Source: Cristatella mucedo (taxonomy: Eukaryota; Bryozoa; Phylactolaemata; Cristatellidae). Taken from it: a stretch of DNA of 64,000 bases. The notes beneath the pieces are model-generated. The model was not told the origin of the DNA and did not search any database. It was given only the letters and a program-made list of their open reading frames with translations. Below are positions 60,801 through 64,000 of this stretch, piece after piece (the stretch's first letter is position 1; the number at the start of each line of letters is the position of its first letter). The DNA is taken from the NCBI GenBank assembly GCA_009760855.2, contig WPIO01000001.1:4362001-4426000 (forward strand), read 5' to 3'. A program made the position numbers and the translations under genes.

Positions 60801-61490
60801 TTCACGGCTTTGGGAGCATGCGAACTAAATGCACGATCTCGAAAGGACTTGAGGTTGGTTGGAAGCACAGCCCAGTCGAGTCAGAACGGACTGCGAGACA
60901 ACTCTTAGCCTGTTAGATAAGTAGTAGGGATATGTAGGTTAGCTAAAACAAATTAAGTGACCTAAAAGTCAGAAGAAAAATAAAATTAGAGTTGAAACGC
61001 CCTGGATTAGGAGGCAGTGTACATAGTTAAGAGTGGTTCGTTGGAGCAACTGTGACATTCACGACAGGCGAGCCTATCTGCAGAGTTTAGCAATGGCTGT
61101 ATGCATCTTCTAGCACAGTCAACAACACTTCCAACTAAAGCTAGACTGCGTATTAGGAATACGCCGACCCTGTTCCAAAGATTAACCGCCCCTAGCATAC
61201 TCATAGTTGTCACTCTCATTTCTGCAGCTCAAGTTATACAACTCTATCACAACTACTCGGCATGGGGAAACTACTCTATGAACATCACCATATGGAACCT
61301 GGTCAGCACTAAAGTGCTCAGCCTGACTCATATTGTCCAAGAGGCGATCGCCGAATTGCAGATACTGCAGCCGCCTCACATAGGCTATGGAAGAAATGTG
61401 ACCATCAACATGACAATGTCCAACGGAACTGACGTAACATACACATCTACCCTTGATGGAAACAAAACAAGAGACATGCAAATGGATTGG
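21535..61490 (+). CDS. Polycystin-1-like receptor, N-terminal region: signal peptide, CTLD, WSC, CTLD, mucin-like stalk, PKD repeats
   Basis: Join 21535-21570, 22241-22286, 23124-23339, 25502-25672, 30239-30377, 30603-30757, 37506-37724, 39201-39386, 41095-41360, 45478-45916, 46104-46267, 47714-47844, 51461-51623, 52154-52393, 52596-52743, 53877-53934, 56530-56665, 57286-57463, 61228-61490. All phases agree; 3354 nt, 1118 codons, no stop. Approximate residues: signal peptide 1-21, CTLD1 32-156, WSC 157-254, CTLD2 255-389, unnamed beta-rich part 390-570, Thr/Pro/Ala stalk inside it, Cys-rich part 680-740, PKD-like repeats from about 780 on. Family knowledge: polycystin-1 and sea-urchin REJ-type receptors combine WSC, CTLD and PKD modules ahead of REJ, GPS, PLAT and membrane parts. 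I infer a large extracellular receptor of this class. The C-terminus lies beyond the right edge, so channel or REJ content cannot be judged. The exon join is my own assembly without transcript data. Confidence 0.8.
21878..21922. repeat. (GA)n in intron 1 of polycystin-1-like gene
   Basis: 45 bp. Confidence 0.95.
22241..22286 (+). CDS. Exon 2 of polycystin-1-like gene: end of signal peptide
   Basis: A strong CTTTTTGCAG acceptor, then codons for VCTATALSATPTVIP plus one G, and a GTAAGAG donor, phase 1. The 46-nt exon completes the signal peptide and supplies the first base of the split Asp at the start of exon 3. Confidence 0.65.
22866..22938 (+). mobile_element. LINE-type tail fragment in intron 2
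   Basis: AAGAAGAGATTGAGTTATCT and GAGGGCAC, followed by ATTATTATT, match the conserved LINE tail. It lies in the intron before lectin exon 3. Confidence 0.7.
23124..23339 (+). CDS. Exon 3 of polycystin-1-like gene: C-type lectin domain 1, first half
   Basis: 216 nt, phase 1 in and out. It codes CPNASWTYFSYKCY, W-QGARGLC, GADLAVVEH and HIGLYKDSY, the N-terminal half of a C-type lectin fold (long-form pair C32 and C44, then C61; HIGL replaces WIGL). Donor GTGAGC. The exon is clearly more GC-rich than the introns around it. Confidence 0.85.
23340..25501. other. Intron 3 of polycystin-1-like gene
   Basis: AT-rich, with (CT)n. Small ORFs near 24775-24970 and 25334-25500 match nothing; the latter frame merely overlaps the exon 4 region. 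Confidence 0.55.
23731..23757. repeat. (CT)n
   Basis: 26 bp in intron 3. Confidence 0.93.
25502..25672 (+). CDS. Exon 4 of polycystin-1-like gene: C-type lectin domain 1, second half
   Basis: 171 nt, acceptor GTACGTTACAG, donor GTGAGT, phase 1 in and out. It codes GQTMWVDGAMEK, LTWYDSS, NKCFYV, EQCSSLRYGIC; C130, C146 and C154 complete the lectin disulfides. No EPN or QPD sugar-selectivity motif and no WND motif is present, so Ca-dependent sugar binding of the classical kind is unlikely. A minus-strand LINE tail begins 26 bp after the donor. Confidence 0.87.
25698..27345 (-). mobile_element. CR1/L2-like LINE, 3' 1.65 kb, minus orientation
   Basis: The (TAA)n-type tail begins 26 bp after the exon 4 donor, then 3' UTR, RT C-terminus (a 182-codon ORF at 25975-26523 with [19 protein letters not shown]) and RT core pieces to about 27340, frame-broken. 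It shares small changes with the copy at 48463-50610, such as the loss of part of the RT active-site block. Confidence 0.88.
28085..28150 (-). mobile_element. tRNA-like head of a further SINE or decayed tRNA
   Basis: Minus strand reads GCCTGGTTAAGACAATCTTA and, 28 bp later, GGGTTCGAGTCCTAG: good A- and B-box matches at tRNA spacing. Acceptor and anticodon stems do not pair well, so a functional tRNA gene is not supported. Confidence 0.4.
29346..29406. repeat. (CT)n
   Basis: 60 bp with one TTCTCG interruption. Confidence 0.95.
30239..30377 (+). CDS. Exon 5 of polycystin-1-like gene: WSC domain, first half
   Basis: 139 nt inside the 11.8-kb interval between the two lectin domains; acceptor TTGTTTGTAG, donor GTATGC, phase 1 in and phase 2 out. 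It codes VRVGAVSAAVYNLTTGYS then QQCTVACNMMN, the pattern of the first half of a WSC domain (L/M-T-x-x-x-C-x3-C). It joins in frame only with 30603-30757. The usual leading Gly-Cys-Tyr of WSC is missing. No continuous ORF reveals this exon; it is found by motif and splice logic. Confidence 0.65.
30603..30757 (+). CDS. Exon 6 of polycystin-1-like gene: WSC domain, second half
   Basis: 155 nt, acceptor GTTCGTTTTAG, strong GTAAGT donor, phase 2 in and phase 1 out. It codes YGALVERMCMC, SVTQCPNSVCTT and VPVSIF, equivalent to the C-x-C, C-P-G-x-C-G-G and V-S-I-F/Y landmarks of WSC domains. Exons 5 and 6 together are a symmetric 1-1 cassette of 98 codons, so skipping them would keep the frame. Confidence 0.68.
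30758..31379. other. Intron 6, left end: nothing recognised
   Basis: AT-rich sequence between the WSC exons and the LINE complex. Confidence 0.5.
31380..32394 (+). mobile_element. CR1/L2-like LINE, 5' half only, plus orientation
   Basis: Degenerate endonuclease and linker region matching the minus copy at 34930-33900 segment by segment: the GDF-type block at about 31440, the SDH-type block at about 31620-31650, and the end of the linker with codons for SDLVLKFISKSKKTTSPLDP at about 32320. It stops exactly where the minus-strand copy begins, so the two form an inverted repeat of roughly 1 kb arms. Confidence 0.75.
32428..33756 (-). CDS. LINE reverse transcriptase ORF, 442 codons, open
   Basis: Uninterrupted ORF: NFRPVSLIPFLSKTLERVV (RT block 1), SGFRANHSTESALL, LLDLSAAFDTIDHKVL (catalytic Asp block), GVPQGSVLGPVLFTVY, then FYEDDTQLHF in place of the family-typical F/YADDTQLY, and the C-terminal block with SRLDFCNSLLA and FSSFAPKAWNSL. 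The catalytic Asp pair is kept, but the preceding Ala is Glu, which probably lowers activity. The N-terminal part of the RT and the endonuclease are in other frames, so the element is not autonomous as it stands. Confidence 0.85.
   Translation of the reverse strand: MSNFRPVSLIPFLSKTLERVVADQLKSHIKTSILASKFQSGFRANHSTESALLTVYNDLLRNADMGRVSLLVLLDLSAAFDTIDHKVLLERLSSRLGITGTALLWFRSYLSGRLQSIDVNGQRSSEVPLKYGVPQGSVLGPVLFTVYTLPLADVIAKHNLGFPFYEDDTQLHFCFYPSQPSSTSNSLNSLAACIDDIHTGMAASFLELNYDKTSLLVMGKTSVMHKLEGLTNKIGSASISPIESARNLGFMFQSDPSFNDHISSTVKSAYFYLHNIAKSWACLDRDTTSKLVHAFVTSRLDFCNSLLACPLACAIRRLQPVQNSEARLVCRERHSCHITPLLADLHWLKVKQWIDFKVFSLIFRSLHSIALAYLSDLLPYQAKYPTTCFSGSNSLSLPRTNLKSFGGHPFSSFAPKAWNSLSPCGRTSLDLTTFQNNLETHL
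33768..35185 (-). pseudogene. LINE endonuclease and linker, broken into three frames
   Basis: Three open pieces: 34926-34684 (GDF block of the endonuclease), 34668-34027 (SDH block, then a basic linker with KRSGLTVHRQTYDNYC) and 34046-33768 (start of RT, KKTKSPLDPIPTVLL and EADVRPLLK). A stop separates the first two and a frame change separates the last from the RT ORF. The 5' piece beginning near 35180 reads SNVIPENDLDLLALTETWL, the typical first block of CR1/L2 endonucleases. Confidence 0.75.
35186..35436 (+). mobile_element. CR1/L2-like LINE 3' UTR and (ATT)n tail, plus orientation
   Basis: Begins at the TTTAGTGGGTCCCTGTGAT 3' UTR motif and runs to the tail AAGCGCTTAGAAATAGATTG and ATTATTATT. 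It abuts the 5' end of the minus-strand copy, so the same 3' UTR that is missing at 32395 is present here in the opposite orientation. Confidence 0.8.
35437..36074. other. Intron 6, between LINE copies
   Basis: Nothing recognised apart from a G10 run at 35833-35842. Confidence 0.5.
36075..37168 (+). mobile_element. CR1/L2-like LINE 3' half, plus orientation
   Basis: From the decayed post-catalytic RT region (near 36080), through KSRLDFCNSQLAGLPASA codons (36500-36545), to the 3' UTR and a short ATT tail at 37141-37167. It ends about 340 bp before lectin exon 7. Confidence 0.85.
37223..37312. repeat. (GT)n
   Basis: 90 bp with one TT interruption, just after a LINE tail and 190 bp before exon 7. 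Confidence 0.97.
37506..37724 (+). CDS. Exon 7 of polycystin-1-like gene: C-type lectin domain 2, first half
   Basis: 219 nt, acceptor CTCTCGTTACAG, donor GTATGC, phase 1 in and out. It codes GSYFEGSCYWL, SWSGQQALCKNGGGDLVTIH, EEYSFI and PWIGLQYSG, an unmistakable CTLD N-terminal half with a canonical WIGL motif. The exon boundary falls at the same point of the fold as in domain 1, so the two lectin domains look like an exon-pair duplication. Confidence 0.9.
37725..39200. other. Intron 7
   Basis: AT-rich; nothing recognised. Confidence 0.6.
39201..39386 (+). CDS. Exon 8 of polycystin-1-like gene: C-type lectin domain 2, second half
   Basis: 186 nt, acceptor GACGCTCCAG, donor GTAAGC, phase 1 in and out. 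It codes ALTWTDNSPVSSSF, AGCIYMG, YVWNTDVCGNARSAICKS. The WNTDVC segment is close to the WND-x-C motif of Ca-binding lectins, but no EPN/QPD tripeptide precedes it. A Ser/Thr-rich linker follows. Confidence 0.88.
39387..41094. other. Intron 8
   Basis: One truncated type 1 SINE; otherwise nothing recognised. Confidence 0.6.
40147..40270 (-). mobile_element. tRNA-derived SINE (type 1), 5'-truncated
   Basis: Tail, B-box (GGGCTCGAGCCC) and part of the tRNA-like head. The A box is lost at about 40265. Confidence 0.7.
41095..41360 (+). CDS. Exon 9 of polycystin-1-like gene: unnamed beta-rich extracellular segment
   Basis: 266 nt, acceptor TTTCCTCGCAG, donor GTAAGG, phase 1 in and 0 out. It codes a Tyr/Ser/Gly-rich stretch including WFTYTGGGYYTQNSF, LAYGLERQGRMKPEG and IELGIQSYSFQMRDSSSGF. 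I recognise no named domain. The periodic hydrophobic/polar pattern suggests beta strands. GC-rich, like the other exons. Confidence 0.75.
43180..43560 (+). mobile_element. Strongly decayed LINE RT fragment
   Basis: Around 43210-43275 the sequence reads like a worn GSVLGPxLFxxY block (GTCCTGGGTCCATTTCTTTT), and 43460-43500 resembles the SLDDH region. Too worn for firm limits. Confidence 0.35.
43316..43385. repeat. Short tandem duplication
   Basis: TATGGTTAATCCCAAATTAA occurs twice, 40 bp apart, in AT-rich sequence. Confidence 0.8.
44130..44706 (+). mobile_element. CR1/L2-like LINE 3' end, plus orientation
   Basis: Clean 3' end: codons for [13 protein letters not shown], the 3' UTR (TTTAGTGGGTCCCTGTGAT), and tail AAAGCGCCTAGAGAGAGATT then (ATT)n at 44688-44706. 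Used here as the reference for the tail sequence. Confidence 0.9.
45478..45916 (+). CDS. Exon 10 of polycystin-1-like gene: beta-rich segment and mucin-like Thr/Pro/Ala stalk
   Basis: 439 nt, acceptor TTCTCCTCTAG, donor GTACGT, phase 0 in and 1 out. It starts VTMDLLDATLSCPQYALQTF and IQCTVEVLSG, continuing the strand pattern of exon 9. Then come about 90 residues dominated by Thr, Ala, Ser and Pro (TTTTRATTTAF, TTTPATTKPPTTIPTTPAPT) with two Cys. This is typical of an O-glycosylated stalk that separates ligand-binding heads from the PKD array. The opposite strand is also open here, a by-product of base composition. Confidence 0.8.
46104..46267 (+). CDS. Exon 11 of polycystin-1-like gene: beta-rich segment
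   Basis: 164 nt, acceptor TATCATGTTGCAG, donor GTAAGT, phase 1 in and 0 out. It codes GSPVYAVGYQFTSPT, FNYHGKIYALEMDAAIEG and AITFV. The short 187-bp intron upstream and the phase-perfect joins support it. The next exon completes the phrase FV-VWRPSC, as in polycystin-like proteins where an aromatic/Arg/Pro/Cys motif opens a Cys-rich part. Confidence 0.72.
46345..46465. repeat. (TGTACATG)-type repeat
   Basis: Mixed TGTACATG and TGTA units, self-complementary, in intron 11. Confidence 0.9.
46978..47297 (-). mobile_element. CR1/L2-like LINE 3' UTR fragment, minus orientation
   Basis: Tail and whole 3' UTR in reverse complement, truncated just inside the RT C-terminus. Located in intron 11 (46268-47713). 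Confidence 0.85.
47714..47844 (+). CDS. Exon 12 of polycystin-1-like gene: Cys-rich module
   Basis: 131 nt, acceptor TCTCATTGTAG, donor GTATGG, phase 0 in and 2 out. It codes VWRPSCPTGTLYCH, ACIVNTTNCSSQ and FSCPSATF: five Cys within 40 residues. The spacing resembles the small LDLa- or EGF-like Cys modules found between lectin and PKD parts of polycystins, but it does not fit one family exactly. Confidence 0.65.
48160..48315 (+). mobile_element. Decayed LINE RT fragment, plus orientation
   Basis: Reads with shifts as the FTAKSA-to-VTSRLDFCNS region (GTGCATTTGTGGCACCACG and CTTAAGTTCTATTGCTCG). It lies close to the minus-strand copy that starts at 48463. Confidence 0.45.
48463..50610 (-). 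mobile_element. CR1/L2-like LINE, about 2.15 kb, minus orientation
   Basis: (TAA)n tail at 48463-48480, 3' UTR, then RT pieces in several frames: 49040-48789, 49275-48994, 49689-49360 (here the active site reads FNADDAQLYF) and 50047-49691 (NYRRVSLLQLLSKTLERVV), followed by linker sequence to about 50600. Frame changes make it inactive. Confidence 0.88.
50610..50870 (+). mobile_element. Second LINE subfamily, RT C-terminal fragment
   Basis: Codons resembling ASRAYKSLPPDFKTFPDLTT, homologous in layout to the RT end of the main family but clearly diverged. It abuts the 5' end of the minus copy. Confidence 0.5.
51461..51623 (+). CDS. Exon 13 of polycystin-1-like gene: beta-rich segment before PKD array
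   Basis: 163 nt, acceptor ATTGTTTTCAG, donor GTAAAC, phase 2 in and 0 out. It codes GIRQCVNPTTGQTQPAYAT, VQTYTVSSLKSYTIP and GYQSLSLSNTDAME. With exon 14 it forms the phrase Glu-Val-Leu-Pro-Gly-Asp, a motif I associate with the segment preceding PKD repeats in polycystin-1-like proteins. Confidence 0.72.
52154..52393 (+). CDS. Exon 14 of polycystin-1-like gene: pre-PKD segment
   Basis: 240 nt, acceptor TTAATTTCCTCAG, donor GTAAGC, phase 0 at both ends. It codes VLPGDYLGYYSSAAVLNWYD, NNNRTNYSYLYTQ and VGVLVGTQNIFLRAHVARYV. Several N-glycosylation sequons (NRT, NYS). Symmetric phase 0. Confidence 0.76.
52596..52743 (+). CDS. Exon 15 of polycystin-1-like gene: end of first PKD-like repeat and start of the next
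   Basis: 148 nt, acceptor CATTTTACAG, donor GTAATG, phase 0 in and 1 out. It codes VIQTYSGVGIFPVNVSVVSQ, the Y-x(2-3)-G-x-F/Y-x-V-x-V ending of a PKD repeat, then MIQNVSISSKYSG, the opening strand of the next. Confidence 0.78.
52915..53240. repeat. Purine-rich satellite-like block (GAGACGGA units)
   Basis: About 325 bp almost without pyrimidines except C in GACGG/GACAG units, ending in (GA)n. Intron 15. Confidence 0.95.
53380..53645 (+). mobile_element. tRNA-derived SINE (type 2), tandem dimer
   Basis: Two head-to-tail units (about 53380-53510 and 53511-53645), each with a TCTTCAAGACC/TCTTCACGACC head, a GAGTCCTGCA B-box region (AGTTCGAGTCC in the second) and the end CTATATAAATGAGGCT. Located in intron 15. 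Confidence 0.6.
53877..53934 (+). CDS. Exon 16 of polycystin-1-like gene: PKD repeat, middle
   Basis: A 58-nt microexon-like piece, acceptor TTTTTATTTTAG, donor GTAAGT, phase 1 in and 2 out. It codes AMYYNTTFAVDPHPGTSV. It is needed to connect exon 15 to the W-N-F-N-D motif of exon 17, and both joins are in phase. Confidence 0.7.
53935..56529. other. Intron 16
   Basis: A possible worn SINE at 55.4 kb. A 73-codon ORF at 55125 matches nothing. Confidence 0.55.
55362..55475 (-). mobile_element. Possible decayed type 1 SINE
   Basis: GTGAGCACCTTACTCTGGGT and a tail-like TTCGCTTGTATAG frame a sequence of SINE length, with a worn middle. Confidence 0.35.
56530..56665 (+). CDS. Exon 17 of polycystin-1-like gene: PKD repeat core
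   Basis: 136 nt, acceptor TTTTTCACTGAAG, donor GTAAGT, phase 2 in and 0 out. It codes YHWNFNDSN then FVQHVFYVSGVLNVTVTASN. The W-x-F-x-D, H-x-F/Y, G-x-L-x-V-T-V-x-A-x-N series is the clearest PKD-repeat signature in the window. Confidence 0.85.
57286..57463 (+). CDS. Exon 18 of polycystin-1-like gene: PKD repeat, first half
   Basis: 178 nt, acceptor TTTTCTTTTGTAG, donor GTAAAT, phase 0 in and 1 out. It codes ILLYIQQEILNESVSALQN, FFQASISAGTNVSWLFDTKD and YFINLTNN. G-x-N-V-S-W-L-F-D is the central PKD motif. Sequons NES, NVT, NLT, NVS. Confidence 0.82.
57696..57732. repeat. (TA)n
   Basis: Flanks the palindromic element. Confidence 0.93.
57736..57845. repeat. Palindromic element, about 43-bp arms around an (AT)n core
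   Basis: Left arm AGATTATAACAAATGC through ACATACTTATCTAATATA is repeated in reverse complement at 57803-57845 with about two changes. The centre is (TA)n. A second (TA)n run lies just left (57696-57732). MITE-like hairpin in intron 18. Confidence 0.75.
58372..58443 (+). CDS. Candidate 72-nt cassette exon of the polycystin-1-like gene
   Basis: A strong acceptor (TTACTTTTTCTTAG), a GTAAAA donor after GGAAA, and symmetric phase 1-1, so it can be inserted between exons 18 and 19 without changing frame. It would add 24 residues including DSHVALEAQELYCNYSDD between the W-L-F-D and H-x-Y motifs of a PKD repeat. Without it the loop already has normal length, so it may be an alternative exon or chance. 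A degraded LINE begins just downstream (about 58495). Confidence 0.4.
58495..59350 (+). mobile_element. Decayed CR1/L2-like LINE RT, plus orientation
   Basis: Near 58540-58590 codons read FYAGDTQIYLCIDPS, a worn copy of the YADDTQLY active site (second Ala-Asp changed). The rest (SIVKSA at about 58890, then a broken VTSRLDF region) continues to about 59350. Confidence 0.6.
59722..59870 (+). mobile_element. tRNA-derived SINE (type 1), plus orientation
   Basis: CTGGTTTGGTCCAGTGGTTA (A box), GGGCTCGAGCCC (B box), then GAAGCACCTGAATAGAGATT, AATTCTCTTC and GCGCTATGCGAATGAATAAT. It is the copy in which the pol III boxes are easiest to read. Confidence 0.8.
60765..61112 (-). mobile_element. LINE RT C-terminal fragment, minus orientation
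   Basis: Reverse complement of the FGDRAFSSYAPKA region at 60790-60860 and of the RT region up to about 61110. Ends about 115 bp before PKD exon 19. Confidence 0.65.
61228..61490 (+). CDS. Exon 19 of polycystin-1-like gene: end of one PKD repeat and start of the next
   Basis: 263 nt, acceptor CTCATTTCTGCAG, donor GTAAAA, phase 1 in and 0 out. It codes YHNYSAWGNYSMNITIWNLV (PKD repeat end), then the strands of a following repeat: IVQEAIAELQIL, GRNVTINMTMSNGTDVTY, LDGNKT. Dense N-glycosylation sequons. Upstream in-frame codons to 61101 are LINE-derived, not coding. Confidence 0.83.
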
Positions 61491-61643
61491 GTAAAATATA
61501 AATATCAGCTCGAATATGTGCTATGTTTATGTCATCATTCTGTTCAATTTTGATTCCCAGGAAGTGTTACGTATTACGCTAATGACCAGCACCCTCATAA
61601 ACATACGTATAATAACGCTTCCCCCCACATTCACGCATACGGA

Positions 61644-61673
61644 CACAGACACACACACATACACATACACACA

Positions 61674-61707
<34 letters not shown>
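61644..61707. repeat. (CA)n
   Basis: 64 bp, begins 154 bp after exon 19. Confidence 0.96.
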
Positions 61708-61715
<8 letters not shown>

Positions 61716-62390
61716 CCTGCATACATATGTATGTATCTCAACGTTTATATTTGCATATTTACTATAACATGGGCCTAGCTCTACATAGGTTTGCTATTTA
61801 AGCCGCATTATGCGTCATTAATTCTGGTTAAACTGTGCAGTGCCACGGTTTCTTTGGTCCTGAAGGTTATGCAATATATTTAAAATCACCAGTTTGATAG
61901 ACTTGTCTTGCACATCAAACATCTATGCAATTCAAAGGCATATTCACATTATTTTTGCACTTCAGACGTAATCTATCACAGCAGGTATTAACATTGGCAC
62001 TACACCGCCGAGTTTGTTGTTAAAATGGCACCGTAAGGAGTCAGGTGAGCTTAAGTTGGATGGATATTTACAGAATGAGCTACTGATTGTAAGTTGCTTG
62101 TAATTTCCGCGCGAGCCCAAATTATTACAGATGCAGTGGGTGGTTAATCTTCTAACTATACTGAGACTTGCTAATATGGGCGTCACCCTTTGAAGCGAAG
62201 AGGTTGGATACGATGCTTTAATCGTTTTAATTGAACTGGGCTACTGTGCATCGTTCATTTTTTGCAAGGTCGAAGCAATCATTTGATGGATACCAAGTAG
62301 AGAATTTTCAAAAAGATCGAAAGGTTATCATTCCTGGATGTCGCAAGCAGACTTTACGAACTGATGGTCAAGGTTTTTTTAACTGGAGAG

Positions 62391-62490
62391 TTCTACACAG
62401 AGACTTTTACCAGTTGCGGCAGCATCATCTTTCATTACAGCGAGCATCAAGGATTACATGTCTTCATATGGAAACCAAATTCTTACGTTT
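62391..62490 (+). CDS. Candidate degenerate PKD-repeat exon (phase 0)
   Basis: After exon 19 (phase 0 out) a PKD second half is expected. From 62391 the plus strand codes SIIFHYSEHQGLHVFIW and KPNSYVSLY, with the H-Y-x(4)-G-x-H-V-x-I and N-x-x-V-S spacing of a PKD end. The acceptor (seven Ts, then ACTGGAGAG) is acceptable, but the possible donors are poor and a stop follows at about 62508. Either my boundaries are wrong or the exon is decayed. Confidence 0.3.
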
Positions 62491-63056
62491 CATTGTACAA
62501 ATTTACTTAGATTATGAGAAACTTTGGTGCAGCTAAGTGCTTGATATATAGAAAATAGTTATTAAAAGATTTTGTAACTAAAACAGTTAACTTAAAACTT
62601 TTGAGAAGTAGGTCAATAACGTACTGGTTGGTACTAAAGAACGAACAAACTTTAAAGAGAACAGGCGCATGGTGCTATTCTTGAAAATCAAGGCAATAAA
62701 AACTTAAATAGCTTATTTTATAGGAACTACTTCGTCAAAATTTATTATGAAAAAAAAGAAGCTAGTTCAATTTTGCATGAATCAAGAACATGAAAGAACT
62801 CAACGAATTATCGCTTGCGTATCCTTTCAATTCACAGCTGCAAAGTATAATCAAAACATGTTCTCTGTATCATTTTGGGCACCGCCAGACCTTTCGAATA
62901 GGCTATTCCGTCTATCTAACTTTTTAAAATATTCATTGAGTATTTATAAACAAATGAAAAATATCGATTTGTAACATAAAAGTCGTTAGCCCTAGGAGGG
63001 TTTGATGTTAGTACTGGTTACTTTATTCCGCTAGCTCTCCTTCTCTTAATTTACAG

Positions 63057-63138
63057 ATGTGATAGAAGCTGAGAGAATATTTTCACTAGGTCTTCAAGGA
63101 AATATGATGAGGCTAGTTTTTTTCTTGGAAAAAACGTC
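63057..63138 (+). CDS. Candidate exon opening a further PKD repeat
   Basis: A strong pyrimidine tract (CTCTCCTTCTCTTAATTTACAG) precedes codons for VIEAERIFSLGLQGNMMRLV and FFLEKTS, with a GTAAAC donor; phase 1 in, 2 out. The opening resembles the linker/first-strand pattern of PKD repeats. Its phase does not fit the candidate at 62391, so an exon may be missing between them. Confidence 0.35.
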
Positions 63139-64000
63139 GTAAACTCTGCGGTCAAGTGCGGGCCTGATTGTTTGCAGTTTTTTTCTGGTGTGTCTGACAA
63201 TGAACTGAATACACTAACGGATAGTTCAGTGGTTGCACATTAACTCCAGCCTCGTAACATTTTGTTATTTGTCATGTGAGATGCTTTCGCTGAGCCGCAA
63301 CAATTAGATGCTACATTGCCTGTCCTTCAGTCTCTTCTTGTTCCAGAGCTTTTCGTGTGCGACGTATCCAATAAGTATCTGCAGCTCGACGTTGAATGAA
63401 TACCTTACTTTTTTCTTAATTGGCGTCCATGGAAAAGGAAAGGATTTGCTGGCTTCGCCCTTTTTGTTTAGAATCCATTGATACGACTGATTCAAACATC
63501 TAAATAGCAGACATGTTATACGGTTTTCTTATGATAATTGGTGGTCATTTGAATTTCTTCAGCCTCTTTAAAATAAAAGTCCTTAAAGGCTTTTCCGGAC
63601 GTTTAATCTTGAGTTTAGGGATCTTGAAACGACTACACCTTTTACCATAGTTAAATTTCCATTTGAATTACTGTAGTAGCTTTCGCTTAAACGGGTCCCG
63701 TTTATAGCAAGCTCAGGATGTGTATCTAAAATTAGAGTTTTTGATGGTGACGTGGTTCGCCAAGTAGCAGTAATTAAAGCTGTAGTCCTGTTAATTATGT
63801 GACATCCGCTCAGTGTACCTCAAAGCTCCGCATCATGACTTCTTTACCCCAAGCAGCTCTGTCAGTGTCATGACACCTGCTTTCTCTGTAAATTTGTGAC
63901 ATTTTAAATTCATTTTCTAAAATTTTTATTGAAGCTAATTGAAGGCTCTTTGCACGTTCATTTATATTGCAATTACTTTTAATATGTTCTGCTCATTTAA

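Larger units (their letters stand above)
57464..61227. other. Intron 18
   Basis: Palindromic (AT) element, candidate cassette exon, decayed LINE, type 1 SINE, and a minus LINE fragment. 59871-60764 unassigned. Confidence 0.55.
61491..64000. other. Downstream of the last firm exon
   Basis: (CA)n and two weak PKD-like exon candidates. The gene must continue, since exon 19 ends in the middle of a PKD repeat. Confidence 0.55.

Noticed and set aside
61101-61227. Upstream extension of the exon 19 frame
   Set aside because: The sequence before 61228 is LINE-derived up to about 61110, and a strong acceptor (CTCATTTCTGCAG) lies at 61227.
1-64000. CRISPR arrays, operons, bacterial promoters
   Set aside because: The sequence is intron-bearing animal DNA; repeats are microsatellites and retroelements, not spaced direct repeats.

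Overview
This window is animal nuclear DNA. It has multi-exon genes with GT-AG introns of 0.2-7 kb, long dinucleotide microsatellites, and many copies of a CR1/L2-type non-LTR retrotransposon whose 3' tails are short repeats such as (ATT)n. The gene content (an SLC12A9-type transporter and a polycystin-1-like receptor with C-type lectin, WSC and PKD modules) and the repeats suggest a marine invertebrate. I cannot name the phylum from sequence alone.

Left part (1 to about 12 kb): the minus strand carries the 5' half of an SLC12A9-like cation-chloride cotransporter-family gene. Four coding exons (11529-11277, 7809-7675, 5223-5083, 3470-3352) join in phase into 216 codons covering the N-terminus and the first four membrane segments. 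The rest lies beyond the left edge. Its introns hold microsatellites, two kinds of tRNA-derived SINE and a LINE 3' end.

Middle (about 12-21.5 kb): no complete gene was recognised. It holds a GC-rich inverted-repeat element with an internal minisatellite, a perfect 22-bp hairpin, LINE fragments at 14.98-16.6 kb and 20.17-20.83 kb, and a GC-rich patch with a 48-codon ORF that looks like a signal peptide.

Right part (21535 to the right edge, plus strand): one large gene. I assembled 19 exons whose phases all agree (3354 nt, 1118 codons). It encodes a secreted or membrane-anchored polycystin-1-like N-terminal region: signal peptide, C-type lectin domain 1, WSC domain (two exons inside a large intron), C-type lectin domain 2, an unnamed beta-rich segment, a Thr/Pro/Ala-rich mucin-like stalk, a Cys-rich segment, and an array of PKD-type Ig-like repeats that runs off the window. 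REJ, GPS, PLAT or channel regions, if present, are to the right. Three further candidate exons (58372-58443, 62391-62490, 63057-63138) are given with lower confidence.

Mobile DNA: at least a dozen copies of one CR1/L2-like LINE lie in both orientations. The best copy (35185-32395, minus) has a 442-codon reverse-transcriptase ORF and sits in an inverted arrangement with a second copy, making a long inverted repeat. A tRNA-derived SINE with readable A and B boxes ends in the same stem-like tail as the LINE, suggesting a LINE/SINE partnership. No bacterial features, CRISPR arrays, rRNA genes or convincing functional tRNA genes were seen.
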